Below, piece after piece: positions 39,804 to 50,929 of a DNA stretch of 64,000 bases. Where the stretch lies: the NCBI RefSeq assembly GCF_948472415.1, contig NZ_OX419519.1:3224001-3288000 (forward strand), given 5' to 3'. Positions within the stretch are counted from its first letter, which is position 1. Each line of letters opens with the position of its first letter. The DNA is from Kitasatospora fiedleri. GTDB lineage: Bacteria > Actinomycetota > Actinomycetes > Streptomycetales > Streptomycetaceae. The notes beneath the pieces are model-generated. The model did no database searches, was not told the DNA's origin, and saw nothing but the letters and a program-made list of their open reading frames with translations. The translations under genes were made by a program, and so were the position numbers.

Positions 39804-40223
39804 TCAGGTGAGCAGCTTGTCCTTGGCCCGCTGGTACTCCTCTTCGGTCAGCGCGCCGCTGTTCTTGAGGTCGGCCAGCCGCGCCAGGTCCGCCACGTGC
39901 CCGCCCGGGGAGCCCGCGGAGGGGGCCGGGCCGCCGCCGGTGCCGGCCGCCTTGCGGACGTACTCCTGGAAGGCGGCGTCGGCCTGCTTGGCCTGGGCGA
40001 GGTCGCGTTCGTGCATGGAGCCGCCGCGGACGATCAGGTAGAGCAGCACGCCCAGGAAGGGCAGCAGGATCACCAGGATCGTCCAGGCCGCCTTGGCGCC
40101 GCCGCCCATGTCGTGGCTGCGGAAGATGTCCGTGATGATCTTGAACAGCAGGAAGAACCAGAGGATCCAGAGGAACAGCTCCAGCATCGTCCAGAAGATG
40201 TTGAGCAGCGGATAGTTGTCCAT
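39804..40223 (-). CDS. PLDc_N/SHOCT-domain membrane protein
   Basis: The 139-residue protein has two N-terminal membrane helices (LLNIFWTMLELFLWILWFFL; AAWTILVILLPFLGVLLYLI) as in the PLDc_N (cardiolipin-synthase N-terminal-like) domain. A linker and a C-terminal SHOCT motif follow (LARLADLKNSGALTEEEYQRAKDKLL). SHOCT helices mediate oligomerisation. Precise role unknown. Confidence 0.85.
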   Translation of the reverse strand: MDNYPLLNIFWTMLELFLWILWFFLLFKIITDIFRSHDMGGGAKAAWTILVILLPFLGVLLYLIVRGGSMHERDLAQAKQADAAFQEYVRKAAGTGGGPAPSAGSPGGHVADLARLADLKNSGALTEEEYQRAKDKLLT

Positions 40224-40359
40224 GACGCTCCGATCCCGCGCGCGGTCAGACCGAACGCCCCCGCCCGTCGGACGGCACGGGGACGAAACGATTCGTACCA
40301 CCGCGAAACGGACGCCGCACCCGGGGCGGACCGCCGGTGCGACGCCGTGACGACGCCGA

Positions 40360-40415
40360 CGCGGCCCCGACGCGGCCCCGGCGCGGCCCTCGCGGCCCTC
40401 GCGGCCCTCGCCGCG
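40360..40415. repeat. GCGGCCC(C/T) tandem repeat between ctaD and the SHOCT gene
   Basis: Repeats of CGCGGCCCC and CGCGGCCCT, 9 bp per unit, run up to the end of ctaD. No clear hairpin terminator; low-complexity spacer. Confidence 0.6.
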
Positions 40416-40420
40416 GGAGA

Positions 40421-42133
40421 TCAGTGCGGTTCGTTCTGCAGCCGGTCGAACTCGGTGATCTCCGGGTGGTGCAGGTCGAACGCCGGGGACTCGGAGCGGA
40501 CCCGCGGCAGGGTGGTGAAGTTGTGCCGCGGCGGCGGGCAGGAGGTCGCCCACTCCAGCGAGCGGCCGTAGCCCCACGGGTCGTCGACCTCGACCCTGGG
40601 CGCGTACTTGGCGGTCCGCCAGACGTTGTAGAGGAACGGCAGCGTGGAGAGCCCGAGCAGGAAGGCCCCGACGCTGGAGACGGTGTTCAGCGTGGTGAAG
40701 CCGTCCGAGGCCAGGTAGTCGGCGTAGCGGCGCGGCATGCCCTCGGCGCCCAGCCAGTGCTGGACCAGGAAGGTGGTGTGGAAGCCGACGAACAGCGTCC
40801 AGAAGTGGATCCGCCCGAGGCGCTCGTCCAGCATCCGGCCGGTCATCTTCGGCCACCAGAAGTAGAAGCCCGCGAACATCGCGAAGACCACCGTCCCGAA
40901 CACCACGTAGTGGAAGTGCGCGACCACGAAGTACGAGTCGGAGACGTGGAAGTCGATCGGCGGGGAGGCCAGCAGCACGCCGGTCAGGCCGCCGAACAGG
41001 AAGGTCACCAGGAAGCCGATCGACCAGAGCATCGGGGTCTCGAAGCTGAGCGAACCGCGCCACATGGTGCCGACCCAGTTGAAGAACTTCACGCCGGTCG
41101 GCACCGCGATCAGGAAGGTCATGAAGGAGAAGAACGGCAGCAGCACCTGCCCGGTGACGAACATGTGGTGCGCCCAGACGGTGATCGACAGGCCCGCGAT
41201 GGCGATGGTGGCGGCGATCAGGCCGGAGTAGCCGAAGACCGGCTTGCGGGAGAAGACCGGGAGGATCTCGGTCACGATGCCGAAGAACGGCAGCGCGATG
41301 ATGTACACCTCCGGGTGCCCGAAGAACCAGAACAGGTGCTGCCAGAGCAGCGGCCCGCCGTTGGCCGGGTCGAAGACGTGCGCGCCGAACTTGCGGTCCG
41401 CTTCCAGGCAGAGCAGCGCGCCGGCCAGCACCGGGAAGGCCATCAGCACCAGGATCGAGGTCAGCAGGATGTTCCAGGTGAAGATCGACATCCGGAACAG
41501 CGTCATGCCGGGGGCGCGCAGGCAGACGATCGTGGTGACGAAGTTGACCGAGCCGAGGATGGTGCCGAAGCCGGAGAAGCCCAGGCCCATGATCCACAGG
41601 TCGGCGCCGACCCCGGGCGAGTGCACCTCGCTGTTCAGCGGCGCGTACGCGAACCAGCCGAAGTCGGCCGCGCCCTGCGGGGTCAGGAAACCGGCCACCG
41701 CGATCAGCGAGCCGAACAGGTACATCCAGTAGGCGAAGGCGTTCAGCCGGGGGAAGGCCACGTCGGGGGCACCGATGTGCAGCGGCATGAACCAGTTCGC
41801 GAAGCCCGCGAACAGCGGGGTGGCGAACATCAGCAGCATGATCGTGCCGTGCATGGTGAACGCCTGGTTGAACTGCTCGTTCGACAGGATCTGCGTCCCC
41901 GGACGGGCCAGCTCGGCCCGCATCACCAGCGCCAGCACCCCGCCGAGCAGGAAGAAGGCGAACGAGGTGGCCAGGTAGAGGGTGCCGATCTGCTTGTGGT
42001 CGGTGGTGGTCAGCCACACCACCAGCGCCCGGCCGCGGCGCGGGCGGGAGGCCCGGCCGAAGCGGCGGTGCGGGGGCGGGGGCGGCGGTGGACCGCTCCG
42101 GCCCAGTTCTGCATCGCTCGGCAGCATGGTCAC
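40421..42133 (-). CDS. ctaD: Cytochrome c oxidase subunit I (aa3 type)
   Basis: The 570-residue, twelve-helix subunit I contains the heme a and heme a3-CuB sites: [16 protein letters not shown] (low-spin heme His), [18 protein letters not shown] (CuB His-Tyr crosslink motif), [10 protein letters not shown] (CuB His pair) and [13 protein letters not shown] (heme a3/a His). The proton-channel region [10 protein letters not shown] and NPRL-like regions are ordinary. The GTG start has GGAGG nine bases upstream. It is not next to ctaC/ctaE here, so it may be a second copy. No CtaB or assembly gene is nearby. Confidence 0.96.
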   Translation of the reverse strand: MTMLPSDAELGRSGPPPPPPPHRRFGRASRPRRGRALVVWLTTTDHKQIGTLYLATSFAFFLLGGVLALVMRAELARPGTQILSNEQFNQAFTMHGTIMLLMFATPLFAGFANWFMPLHIGAPDVAFPRLNAFAYWMYLFGSLIAVAGFLTPQGAADFGWFAYAPLNSEVHSPGVGADLWIMGLGFSGFGTILGSVNFVTTIVCLRAPGMTLFRMSIFTWNILLTSILVLMAFPVLAGALLCLEADRKFGAHVFDPANGGPLLWQHLFWFFGHPEVYIIALPFFGIVTEILPVFSRKPVFGYSGLIAATIAIAGLSITVWAHHMFVTGQVLLPFFSFMTFLIAVPTGVKFFNWVGTMWRGSLSFETPMLWSIGFLVTFLFGGLTGVLLASPPIDFHVSDSYFVVAHFHYVVFGTVVFAMFAGFYFWWPKMTGRMLDERLGRIHFWTLFVGFHTTFLVQHWLGAEGMPRRYADYLASDGFTTLNTVSSVGAFLLGLSTLPFLYNVWRTAKYAPRVEVDDPWGYGRSLEWATSCPPPRHNFTTLPRVRSESPAFDLHHPEITEFDRLQNEPH

Positions 42134-42297
42134 CGCACCGCACCTCCGGCCTCGGGTCTGGCAGTGCGTCCAGCCCTACCAGCGGGGCGGCGGCGGCACC
42201 GGGACGCTCGCCGGGCGGTCGCCCGAAGGGGTCAGCGCGCGTGAGCAGACAGCGGGAGGAGCGGCCCGGGGAGGAACGGCGGGGCGCGGCGGGTCGG

Positions 42298-43155
42298 TCA
42301 GCGCCCGGCCATCCGCTCCAGGCGGGCGATCCGCTCGCGCATCGGCGGGTGGGTGGAGAACAGCTTCGCGCCGCGCTCGCCGGGGCGGAACGGGTTGGCG
42401 ATCATCATGTGGCTGGCTGTCTGGAGCTGCGGCTCGGGCGGCAGCGGCAGCCGCTGGGTGCCGGCGTCCAGCTTGCGCAGGGCGTCGGCCAGGGCGAGCG
42501 GGTCGCCGGTGATCCGGGCGCCGTCGGCGTCCGCCTGGTACTCGCGGGAGCGGCTGACGGCCAGTTGGATCAGGCCGGCCGCGACCGGGCCCAGGATCAT
42601 GATCGCCAGCATACCGACCAGGCCCGGGCCGTCGTCGTCGTCCGAGCGGCCGACCGGGATCAGCCAGGCGAAGTTGACCAGGAACATCACCACCGAGGCG
42701 AGCGCCCCGGCCACCGAGGAGATCAGGATGTCCCGGTTGTAGACGTGGCTCAGCTCGTGGCCGAGGACGCCGCGCAGCTCGCGCTCGTCGAGCAGTTGCA
42801 GGATGCCGTCGGTGCAGCAGACCGCCGCGTTGCGCGGGTTGCGGCCGGTGGCGAAGGCGTTCGGCGCGGGCGTCGGCGAGATGTACAGCCGGGGCATCGG
42901 CTGGCGGGCCGAGGTGGAGAGCTCGCGGACGATCCGGTACAGCTGCGGGGCCTCGATCTCGCTGACCGGCCGGGCCCGCATCGCGCGCAGCGCCAGCCGG
43001 TCGCTGTTCCAGTACGCGTACGCGTTGGTGCCGACCGCGACCAGCAGGGCCACCAGCAGACCGGTGCGGCCGAAGAAGCTGCCGATCACCAGGATCAGCG
43101 CGGACAGGCCGCCCAACAGGACGGCCGTCCGCAATCCGTTGTGGTGGCTGTGCAC
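42298..43155 (-). CDS. htpX: Membrane zinc metalloprotease HtpX
   Basis: The 285-residue M48 protease has two N-terminal helices, the zinc-binding [13 protein letters not shown], two further helices ([37 protein letters not shown]), and the third ligand region [17 protein letters not shown]. It degrades damaged membrane proteins. GTG start with GGAGGG six bases upstream. It lies downstream of the nuo operon, as in other streptomycetes. Confidence 0.95.
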   Translation of the reverse strand: MHSHHNGLRTAVLLGGLSALILVIGSFFGRTGLLVALLVAVGTNAYAYWNSDRLALRAMRARPVSEIEAPQLYRIVRELSTSARQPMPRLYISPTPAPNAFATGRNPRNAAVCCTDGILQLLDERELRGVLGHELSHVYNRDILISSVAGALASVVMFLVNFAWLIPVGRSDDDDGPGLVGMLAIMILGPVAAGLIQLAVSRSREYQADADGARITGDPLALADALRKLDAGTQRLPLPPEPQLQTASHMMIANPFRPGERGAKLFSTHPPMRERIARLERMAGR

Positions 43156-43260
43156 TGCGGACCCTCCTGTGGTGCCGGTGGAAGCCGTGGAACCGCTTCC
43201 CTCTGCCGGGATCAACGCCCCGAACTGGCCGGTTCGTTCCCCTCGGCATTCGACCACAGG

Positions 43261-44790
43261 TCAGAACAGGCTGCCCGACACCACCTGGAGGACCAGCTGC
43301 GGGGCCACCGAGAGCACCGCCGCGCCGCCGGCCGCCAGGCCCAGCGCGGCCCGGAGCGGGGCCGGGGAACGGCGCGGCTCGACCGCCTCGGCGGACGGCG
43401 CGAACAGCAGGGCGGTCCACTTCAGGTAGTAGGCGAGCGCGATCACCACGTTCACCGCCATCACCACGGCCAGCCAGCCCAGGCCCGCGTCCACGGCCGC
43501 GCGGAACACCACGACCTTGCCGAACAGGCCGACCACGCCGGGCGGCAGGCCGGCCAGGCAGAGCAGGAAGAAGGCCAGGGCGAGCGCCGCCCAGCGGTTG
43601 CGCCCGGCCAGGCCGCGGAAGCCGTCCAGCCGGCCGGAGCCGCCGACCAGCGCGACCGCGCCGAACGCGCCCAGGTTCACCAGGCCGTAGATCAGCGCGT
43701 ACGCCACGGTCGCGCCCAGCGGCTCGGCCGAGTCGGCGTACCCGGCGGCGGCCAGCGGCACCAGCAGGTACCCGGCCTGGCCGACCGAGGACCAGGCCAG
43801 CAGCCGGACCGCCCCGTGCGGGGTGTCGGGGCGCTGGCGCAGCGCGGCCGCGTTGCCGGCCGTCATGGTGAGCGCGGCGAGCACCGCCAGCACCAGGCCC
43901 CAGGTGTGGCCGTACGGGCGGAAGGCCAGCGTGGTGACCAGGGCGAGGCCGGACAGGCCGGCCGCCTTGCCGACCACCGAGAGGTAGCCGGCCACCGGGA
44001 GCGGGGCGCCGACGTAGGTGTCGGGCACCCAGAAGTGGAACGGGACGGCGGCGGTCTTGAAGGCGAAGCCGACCAGGGTGAGCACCGCGCCCGCCTCCGC
44101 GAGCGGCTTCAACCGGCCGGGGACGTGCGCCAGTCCGTCGGCGACGCCCTGGAGCTGGAGCGTCCCGGCGGCGGCGTAGACGAAGCTGACGCCGAGCAGC
44201 ATCACGGCGGTCGCGGTGACCGAGGAGAGGAAGAACTTGAGCGCGCTCTCCGCGCCCCGGCCGTCCCGGCGCAGGGCGACCAGGGCGAACGCGGGCAGGG
44301 TGGCCACCTCCAGGGCGATCACCAGGGTGGCGAGGTCCCGGGCGGCGGGCAGCAGGGCGGCGCCGCAGGCCGAGCAGAGCAGCAGGAACCAGTACTCGCC
44401 GCCCGGCAGTTTCTCGTCCTCGACGGTGTGCAGCGAGAGCAGCACGGTGAGCAGCGCGCCGCCGAGGGCGAGCAGTTGGAAGGCGAGCGCGAAGTGGTCG
44501 GCGGTATAGGAGCAGCCGCCGCTCTTGAAGCAGAACGTCGAGCGGGTGTCGCCGACCAGCGGGATCAGCGCGGCCAGCGCGGCCAGCAGGCCGACGGCGC
44601 TCAGCCAGCCCAGCAGGCGCTTGCGGGCCGCGGGCAGGAACAGGTCGGTGACCAGCACGGCGAGGGCGGTGAGCGCGGCGATCAGCGGCGGGGCGACGGC
44701 CACCCAGTCGACGGACTGGATCAGGCCGCCCGGGTCGGCGACGGCGAGCGGAGTCATGAGGGGCTGCCCCAGGTCGTGAGCGGTGGTCAT
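43261..44790 (-). CDS. nuoN: NADH-quinone oxidoreductase subunit N
   Basis: The 509-residue antiporter-like membrane subunit has about 14 helices. Conserved GRGAESALKFFLSSVTATAVMLLG, FKTAAVPFHFWVPDTYVGAPLPVAG (transport-channel Lys/His) and LLAWSSVGQAGYLL are present. It pumps protons in complex I-type enzymes. The start ATG overlaps the nuoM stop by one base. Last gene of the operon. Confidence 0.95.
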   Translation of the reverse strand: MTTAHDLGQPLMTPLAVADPGGLIQSVDWVAVAPPLIAALTALAVLVTDLFLPAARKRLLGWLSAVGLLAALAALIPLVGDTRSTFCFKSGGCSYTADHFALAFQLLALGGALLTVLLSLHTVEDEKLPGGEYWFLLLCSACGAALLPAARDLATLVIALEVATLPAFALVALRRDGRGAESALKFFLSSVTATAVMLLGVSFVYAAAGTLQLQGVADGLAHVPGRLKPLAEAGAVLTLVGFAFKTAAVPFHFWVPDTYVGAPLPVAGYLSVVGKAAGLSGLALVTTLAFRPYGHTWGLVLAVLAALTMTAGNAAALRQRPDTPHGAVRLLAWSSVGQAGYLLVPLAAAGYADSAEPLGATVAYALIYGLVNLGAFGAVALVGGSGRLDGFRGLAGRNRWAALALAFFLLCLAGLPPGVVGLFGKVVVFRAAVDAGLGWLAVVMAVNVVIALAYYLKWTALLFAPSAEAVEPRRSPAPLRAALGLAAGGAAVLSVAPQLVLQVVSGSLF

Positions 44791-46364
44791 CAGCCGCCTC
44801 CGAGGAGGTGCTTGACGGCCGGGTCGGAGAGGCCGAGGAGCAGGGCCGGCCACAGGCCCGCGAGCAGGGTGAGCGCGGCGAGCGGCGTCCAGCTGGCGGC
44901 TTCGTGGCCCTGGAGGTCGGGCAGGGCGGCGACCGGGGCGGGCTGCTTCGGGTCGCCCATGCAGACCCGCTTGACCACGACCAGCAGGTAGCCGGCGGTG
45001 AGCAGGGTGCCGAGGCCGGCCAGCACCATGTAGGTGAGGAAGGCGGGCCGGGAGAGCCCGGCGGCCGGGTCGAACGCGCCGTACATGGCGAGCAGTTCGC
45101 CCCAGAACCCGGCCAGTCCGGGCAGGCCGAGGCTGGCCACGGCGGCGAACGCGAGCAGCGCGCCGATCCGGGGGGCGCGGCCGTACAGGGCGGCGCCGGT
45201 GGCCCCGGCGAGGGTGTCGAGGTCGGCGGTGCCGTAGCGGTCCTTGAGCGCGCCGACCACGAAGAACAGCAAGCCGGTGATCAGGCCGTGCGCGATGTTG
45301 GCGAACAGCGCGCCGTTCAGGCCGGCCGGGGTGAGCGAGGCGATGCCGAGCAGCACGAAGCCCATGTGGCCGACCGAGGAGTAGGCGATCAGCCGCTTGA
45401 GGTCGCCCTTGGCGCCCGAATCAAAGGGCGCGGAGCGCTTCCTCAGAAGGGTGGTGGTGGGCGACGGGAGGGCCAGCGCCAGGCAGGCGAGCGAGCCGTA
45501 GACGATGCCGACGGCGGCGAACGCGCCCAGGTAGGGGGCGAAGGTCGCGGTGCCGTCCGGGACGATCGGCAGCAGGACGCGGACCAGGCCGTAGGTGCCC
45601 ATCTTGAGCATCACGCCGGCCAGCAGCACCGAGCCGGCGGTGGGGGCGGCGGTGTGCGCGTCGGGCAGCCAGGAGTGCAGCGGCCAGGCCGGGGCCTTCA
45701 CGGCGAGGCCGACCAGGACGGCGAGCGCGGCGATCAGCTGGGTGGTGTGCGAGAGCCCGCCGCCGTGCGCGGCGGCGAGCCGCACCATGTCGAACGTCCC
45801 GGCCTGGACGCCGATCAGCAGGAAGCCGAGCAGCATCACGGCGGAGCCGAGCAGGGTGTACAGGATGAACCGGTTCGCGGCCGCGACCTTCTGCCCGCTG
45901 CCCCAGCGCGCGATCAGGAAGTACATCGGGATCAGCACGATCTCGAAGGCCAGGAAGAACAGCACCAGGTCGAGCACCGCGAAGGTGGCCAGCATGCCGG
46001 TCTCCAGCAGGAGCAGCAGGCCGGTGAAGGCCCGGCCGCCGGGGCCCGCGGGGAGCTTCTTCAGCGAGTACAGCGCGCACAGGAAGGTGAGCAGCGCGGT
46101 GAGCACCAGCAGCGGCAGCGAGATGCCGTCGGTGCCCAGGTGCAGGCGCACGTCCAGGGCGGGAATCCAGGACACGTCGGTGACGGCCTGCATCCGGCCC
46201 GGGTCGCCGTGGTCGAAGCCGGCCGCGAGGGCGATCGCCAGCAGCAGGGTGCCGCCGGTGACGGCGGTGCCGAGGCGCAGGGCCCGCCGGTCGCCGATCG
46301 GGGCGAGCGTCAGGGCGGCGCCGAGCAGCGGCAGGGCCAGGAGGGCGATGAGGACCGCGTTCAT
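44790..46364 (-). CDS. nuoM: NADH-quinone oxidoreductase subunit M
   Basis: The 524-residue antiporter-like subunit contains LGTDGISLPLLVLTALLTFL (catalytic Glu region nearby in LLLLETGMLATFAVLDLVLF), VKAPAWPLHSWLPDAHTAAP and DLKRLIAYSSVGHMGFVLLG. Between SLACLALALP and the DLKRLIAYSS block it carries an unusual hydrophilic insertion, SPTTTLLRKRSAPFDSGAK. The start chosen is the ATG at 46364 with GGAG upstream. Overlaps nuoN. Confidence 0.95.
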   Translation of the reverse strand: MNAVLIALLALPLLGAALTLAPIGDRRALRLGTAVTGGTLLLAIALAAGFDHGDPGRMQAVTDVSWIPALDVRLHLGTDGISLPLLVLTALLTFLCALYSLKKLPAGPGGRAFTGLLLLLETGMLATFAVLDLVLFFLAFEIVLIPMYFLIARWGSGQKVAAANRFILYTLLGSAVMLLGFLLIGVQAGTFDMVRLAAAHGGGLSHTTQLIAALAVLVGLAVKAPAWPLHSWLPDAHTAAPTAGSVLLAGVMLKMGTYGLVRVLLPIVPDGTATFAPYLGAFAAVGIVYGSLACLALALPSPTTTLLRKRSAPFDSGAKGDLKRLIAYSSVGHMGFVLLGIASLTPAGLNGALFANIAHGLITGLLFFVVGALKDRYGTADLDTLAGATGAALYGRAPRIGALLAFAAVASLGLPGLAGFWGELLAMYGAFDPAAGLSRPAFLTYMVLAGLGTLLTAGYLLVVVKRVCMGDPKQPAPVAALPDLQGHEAASWTPLAALTLLAGLWPALLLGLSDPAVKHLLGGG

Positions 46365-46407
46365 CGGGGGCTCCAAGGGCGTGCCGGGACGGGGAGGTGA
46401 GGACGGG

Positions 46408-48426
46408 TCATGAGCCGACCGCCACCAGGACGGCGAGCAGCACGGCCCCGGCCAGCAGCGCGTTCAGGTAGCCCTGGGCGTTGCCGGTCTGGGCGAGGCG
46501 GACGGCGCGGCCGAGCCAGCCGGGGGCGGCGCCCGCGCCGCGCACGTACGTCTCCACCACGGCCCGGTCCAGGAAGCGGACCAGCCGGGCGGCGGCCCGG
46601 GTGGGCCGGACGAACAGGGCGCTGTACAGCCGGTCGACGCCGAAGCCGTGCTGGGCGGGCCCGTACAGCGGGCCGAGCAGCAGGCGTCCGGGGTCGGCGG
46701 CGGCCGGGGGTGCGGCGGGGACGGTGAGCGTCTCGGCGGCGGGCGGACCGGCCTGCGGGGGGACCCGGACGGGCGGGGCGGCGGCGGCCCGGGCGGCGGC
46801 GGTGCGCCAGGCGGCGTAGCCGATCAGCAGGCCGGCCACCGCGGCGCCGGTGCCGAGCACCATGGTCGCGGTGGCGGGGCGCAGCGGTTCGCCGTCGAGC
46901 AGGGCGGGCAGCCAGTCGGTGCGCAGCCCGAGCAGGCCGAAGCCCATGGTGGGGAGGGCCAGCACCCACAGCGGCCAGCGCATCGCGGCCGGTTCGGCGT
47001 GCGCCGGGTCGGCCTCGTCGATCTCCGGGGAGTACGGGGCGTCGGCGGGGGCGGCCACCGGCCGGGCGTGGAAGGCGACCAGCCAGAGCCGGGCGGCGTA
47101 GGCGGCGGTGAGCAGCGCGGTGAGCAGGCCGGCCACCAGGACCGTCCAGCCGGCGGCGGCGGGGACGGCCGAGGCGGGGCCGAGGGTGCCGGTGAGCGCC
47201 TCGCCGTGGGCGGCGTGCTCGGCGGCGGTGAGCACCGATTCCTTGGTGAAGAAGCCGGTGAACGGCGGCAGGCCGACCAGGGCGACCAGCGCGATGCCCA
47301 TCGTCCAGTAGGCGTCGGGGACGCGGTGGCGCAGGCCCTCGATCCGGGACATGGCGCTGATCGAGTTGGTGTGCGCGGCGTGGATGACCACGCCGGCGGT
47401 GAGGAACAGCAGCGCCTTGAACGCGCCGTGGCCGACCAGGTGGAACACCGCGGCCTGCCGGTCGCCGGCGGCCAGCGCGCCGGTCATGTAGCCGAGTTGG
47501 CCGACCGTCGAGTAGGCGAGCACCCGCTTGAGGTCGTCCTGGGCGAGCGCGCACAGCGCGGAGCCGACCATGGTGACGGCCGCCATCACGGCGAGCACCA
47601 GCAGCGCGGCGGAGGACAGCAGGAACACCGGGAGCAGCCGGGCGACCAGGTAGACGCCGGCCGCGACCATGGTGGCGGCGTGGATCAGCGCGGAGACCGG
47701 GGTGGGGCCGGCCATCGCGTCCGGCAGCCAGGTGTGCAGCGGGAACTGGGCGCTCTTGCCGGCCACGCCGCCGAGCAGCAGCAGGGCGATCAGGGTGGGG
47801 TGCTGGAGGCCGCCGGTGGCGGCGGTGTGCAGCACGTCGGTGATCCGGAACGTCCCGGCGTCGGCGCCGAGCAGGAACAGGCCGAACAGGAACGGCACGT
47901 CGCCGAGCTTGGTGACCAGGAACGCCTTGAGCGAGGCGGTGCGGGCGTCGGCGGTCTCCCAGTGGTGGCCGATCAGGAAGTACGAGCAGATGCCCATCAC
48001 CTCCCAGCCGACCAGCAGCACGATCAGGTCGCCGGAGTAGACGACCAGGAACATCGCGGCGGTGAACAGCGAGACCAGGGCCGCGTACGAGGGGTAGCGC
48101 GGGTCGTCCTTGAGGTAGGCCGTGGAGTAGACCTGCACGCAGGTGGCGACCAGGCCGACCAGCACCGAGATCAGCGAGGAGAAGCCGTCCAGGTGCAGGG
48201 CGAGCGAGATGTCGGGGCCGCCGGTGGGGGCGAGCCGGGTGCCGGCGTCCAGGGTGCCCCCGGTGCCCAGTTGCAGGGCGGTGACCAGGGCGAGCACGGC
48301 GGACACCGCGACCGGCAGCACCGCCAGCGGGCGGGCCAGTCCGGGGTACCGGCGGCCGGTGGCGAGGCCGGCGGCGGCGCCGAGCGCGGGCAGCACGGGG
48401 ACGAGGATCGGCAGCGCGAGGTTCAT
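46408..48426 (-). CDS. nuoL: NADH-quinone oxidoreductase subunit L
   Basis: The 672-residue subunit, the largest antiporter-like one, has [59 protein letters not shown] and [22 protein letters not shown]-terminal extension corresponds to the lateral helix that couples the pump modules. The start overlaps the nuoK stop (ATGA). Confidence 0.96.
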   Translation of the reverse strand: MNLALPILVPVLPALGAAAGLATGRRYPGLARPLAVLPVAVSAVLALVTALQLGTGGTLDAGTRLAPTGGPDISLALHLDGFSSLISVLVGLVATCVQVYSTAYLKDDPRYPSYAALVSLFTAAMFLVVYSGDLIVLLVGWEVMGICSYFLIGHHWETADARTASLKAFLVTKLGDVPFLFGLFLLGADAGTFRITDVLHTAATGGLQHPTLIALLLLGGVAGKSAQFPLHTWLPDAMAGPTPVSALIHAATMVAAGVYLVARLLPVFLLSSAALLVLAVMAAVTMVGSALCALAQDDLKRVLAYSTVGQLGYMTGALAAGDRQAAVFHLVGHGAFKALLFLTAGVVIHAAHTNSISAMSRIEGLRHRVPDAYWTMGIALVALVGLPPFTGFFTKESVLTAAEHAAHGEALTGTLGPASAVPAAAGWTVLVAGLLTALLTAAYAARLWLVAFHARPVAAPADAPYSPEIDEADPAHAEPAAMRWPLWVLALPTMGFGLLGLRTDWLPALLDGEPLRPATATMVLGTGAAVAGLLIGYAAWRTAAARAAAAPPVRVPPQAGPPAAETLTVPAAPPAAADPGRLLLGPLYGPAQHGFGVDRLYSALFVRPTRAAARLVRFLDRAVVETYVRGAGAAPGWLGRAVRLAQTGNAQGYLNALLAGAVLLAVLVAVGS

Positions 48427-48779
48427 GCGGCGGCCCGCTCCTTCTCTCCGTCGGAGAGTTCGTCCGCCTCGTGGCGGTCGCCGAGCGCGGTGACCCCGTC
48501 GACGGCGGCGGTGCGGCGGGTGCGGTAGACCAGCAGCACGATCGCCAGGCCGAGGCCGATCTCGGCGGCGGCGATGGTGATGGTGAACAGGGTGAGCGCC
48601 TGGCCGGCGTGCAGGGTGTCGCGCAGCCAGACGTCGAAGGCGACCAGGTTGAGGTTGACGGCGTTGAGCATCAGCTCGACGGACATCAGCACCAGGACGA
48701 CGTTGCGCCGGGCGAGCACGCCGTACACGCCGACGCTGAACAGCAGCACGGCGAGGACGGCGGGGTAGACGAGGTGCAC
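48423..48779 (-). CDS. nuoK: NADH-quinone oxidoreductase subunit K
   Basis: The 118-residue protein has three helices. The conserved Glu region [20 protein letters not shown] and the second Glu in [19 protein letters not shown] are present. A hydrophilic C-terminal tail ([18 protein letters not shown]) is longer than in E. coli. GTG start two bases past the nuoJ stop; overlaps nuoL. Confidence 0.96.
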   Translation of the reverse strand: MHLVYPAVLAVLLFSVGVYGVLARRNVVLVLMSVELMLNAVNLNLVAFDVWLRDTLHAGQALTLFTITIAAAEIGLGLAIVLLVYRTRRTAAVDGVTALGDRHEADELSDGEKERAAA

Positions 48780-48780
48780 G

Positions 48781-49413
48781 TCAGCGCTCCTTCGGCTGGG
48801 TCGGGGCGGTGCGCGGCTTCCCGGTGCGCAGCTTCCCGGCCCGGGGCCGGGCCCGGCCGTCCCCGGTGCGGGACAGCACGATCGCGCCGACCAGTGCGGC
48901 GAGCAGCAGCACCGACAGCGCCTCGAACGGCAGCACCCAGTGCGAGAACAGGTACTCGCCGGTCAGCCGGGTGGTGCCGACCGCGCCGGACAGGTCGATC
49001 CAGGACGAGCGGAACGCGTCCACCACCAGGGTGACCAGGGTCGCGGCGGAGGCCAGGCCGACGGCGAGCGCGGCCGGGCGGTTGCCGGAGTCGGCGTCCG
49101 GGGAGCGGCCGATCGGGGCGCGGGTCAGCATCAGGCCGAACAGCACCAGCACGATCACCGAGCCCAGGTACACCAGCACCTGCACCCAGGCCACGAACTC
49201 GGCCGTCAGCAGCAGGAACTCGACCGCCAGCCCGCCCAGCGCGACCACCAGCCAGAGCGCGGCGTGCACCAGCCGGCGGGTGGTCACCGAGACCACGGCG
49301 GCGCCGAGCACGAGCACACCGACCAGCAGGAAGACGATCTCCTGCCCGGTCGGCGAGAGGTACGAGCGCGCGGCGGGCTCCAGCGGGCCCGCCGCGGCCA
49401 GCAGGGTGCTCAA
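48781..49413 (-). CDS. nuoJ: NADH-quinone oxidoreductase subunit J
   Basis: The 210-residue protein has five helices. [20 protein letters not shown] and [13 protein letters not shown] are the conserved third-helix region. The TTG start overlaps the nuoI stop (TTGA), preceded by GGGGAGAG. The C-terminus is basic and Pro-rich ([18 protein letters not shown]). Confidence 0.94.
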   Translation of the reverse strand: MSTLLAAAGPLEPAARSYLSPTGQEIVFLLVGVLVLGAAVVSVTTRRLVHAALWLVVALGGLAVEFLLLTAEFVAWVQVLVYLGSVIVLVLFGLMLTRAPIGRSPDADSGNRPAALAVGLASAATLVTLVVDAFRSSWIDLSGAVGTTRLTGEYLFSHWVLPFEALSVLLLAALVGAIVLSRTGDGRARPRAGKLRTGKPRTAPTQPKER

Positions 49414-49970
49414 CTCTCCCCACCCTCCTCGGCGGAGGCCGCCGCCGCTGCGGCGGCGGCCAGCTTGTCGGCGGCCTTGCGGGCCATGGCGATCTCCTTG
49501 GGCTCCTCCGCCGCGGCGTCGTGCGCGGGCGGCGGCGGGACGGTCCACATCCACTCGCGCAGCCGCTCACGCTCGTGGGTGAGCTCGCGGATGTCGGTCT
49601 CCGCGTACTCGAACTCCGGGGACCAGAACAGCGCGTCGAACGGGCAGACCTCGACGCAGATCCCGCAGTACATGCAGAGCGAGAAGTCGATCGCGAAGCG
49701 GTCCAGCACGTTGCGGGTGCGGGCGCGGGCGTTCGGGTCGGCGGCGGGCAGCGTCTCCTTGTGGGAGTCGATGTAGATGCACCAGTCCGGGCACTCGCGG
49801 GCGCACAGCATGCAGACCGTGCAGTTCTCCTCCAGCAGCGCGATCACGCCGCGCGAGCGCGGCGGCAGGTCGGGCTGCACGTCGGGGTACTGCGCGGTGA
49901 CGGTCTTCCGCACCATCGTGCGCAGGGTGACGGCCAGGCCCTTGGCCAGGCCGGAGCCGGGAATTCCCAT
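49410..49970 (-). CDS. nuoI: NADH-quinone oxidoreductase subunit I
   Basis: The 186-residue protein has two 4Fe-4S ferredoxin motifs ([12 protein letters not shown] near 50-61 and [12 protein letters not shown] near 98-109) that hold clusters N6a and N6b, passing electrons toward NuoB. Its C-terminus is Ala/Glu-rich. Starts at the nuoH stop (TAATG). Confidence 0.96.
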   Translation of the reverse strand: MGIPGSGLAKGLAVTLRTMVRKTVTAQYPDVQPDLPPRSRGVIALLEENCTVCMLCARECPDWCIYIDSHKETLPAADPNARARTRNVLDRFAIDFSLCMYCGICVEVCPFDALFWSPEFEYAETDIRELTHERERLREWMWTVPPPPAHDAAAEEPKEIAMARKAADKLAAAAAAAASAEEGGES

Positions 49971-50929
49971 TACGAGATCGCCACCTTGATGATGCCGGTC
50001 AGGGCGAGCTGGGCCAGCGCCAGCGGGATCAGCACCGTCCACGCGAAGCGCATCAGCTGGTCCTCGCGCAGCCGCGGGTAGGTGACCCGCAGCCAGAGCA
50101 CCACGAAGGCCAGCGCGAAGGTCTTCACCAGCGTCCACAGCCAGCCGAGGCCGTCCGAGAACGGGCCGTGCCAGCCGCCCAGGAACAGCACCGAGGTCAG
50201 GCCGCAGAGCACCACGATGCCCGCGTACTCGGCGAGCAGGAACAGCGCGAAGCGCAGGCCGGTGTACTCGGTGTACGCGCCGAAGATGATCTCCGAGTCG
50301 GCCACCGGCATGTCGAACGGCGGACGCTGCAACTCGGCCAACCCGGCCGTGAAGAACACGAACGCGCCGATCAACTGCCACGGCACCCACCACCAGTGGA
50401 AGGCGTCCACGATGCCCGGCAGCGAGACGGTGCCCGCCGCCATCGCCACCGAGGCGGCGGCCAGCAGCATCGGCAGCTCGTACGACATCAACTGCGCGGC
50501 CGTGCGCAGCGCGCCCAGCAGCGAGAACTTGTTGGCCGACGCCCAACCCGCCATCAGCGAGCCCAGCACGCCGACGCCCATCACGGCCAGCACGAAGAAG
50601 ATGCCCGCGTCGACCACCTGGCCGACCATCCCGTCCGGCCCGACCGGGATCACCAGCAGCACCAGCAGGTACGGCAGCAGCGCGACGGCCGGAGCCAGTT
50701 GGAAGATCCGCCGGTCGGCCCCGGACGGGACGACGTTCTCCTTCTGGACGAACTTCACCCCGTCCGCGACCAGTTGTGCCCACCCGTGGAACCCGCCCGC
50801 GTACATCGGCCCGAGCCGGCCCTGCATGTGCGCCATCACCTTGTGCTCGGCCTGACCGACCACCAGCGGCAGCACCAGGAACGCCACCAGCGTGCCGACA
50901 CAGCGCAGCAGCGTGTCGAGGAGGTTCAC
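49970..50929 (-). CDS. nuoH: NADH-quinone oxidoreductase subunit H
   Basis: The 319-residue protein has about eight helices that form the quinone-entry module. [54 protein letters not shown] and [25 protein letters not shown] are diagnostic. GTG start overlapping the nuoC stop (GTGA). Confidence 0.96.
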   Translation of the reverse strand: MNLLDTLLRCVGTLVAFLVLPLVVGQAEHKVMAHMQGRLGPMYAGGFHGWAQLVADGVKFVQKENVVPSGADRRIFQLAPAVALLPYLLVLLVIPVGPDGMVGQVVDAGIFFVLAVMGVGVLGSLMAGWASANKFSLLGALRTAAQLMSYELPMLLAAASVAMAAGTVSLPGIVDAFHWWWVPWQLIGAFVFFTAGLAELQRPPFDMPVADSEIIFGAYTEYTGLRFALFLLAEYAGIVVLCGLTSVLFLGGWHGPFSDGLGWLWTLVKTFALAFVVLWLRVTYPRLREDQLMRFAWTVLIPLALAQLALTGIIKVAIS

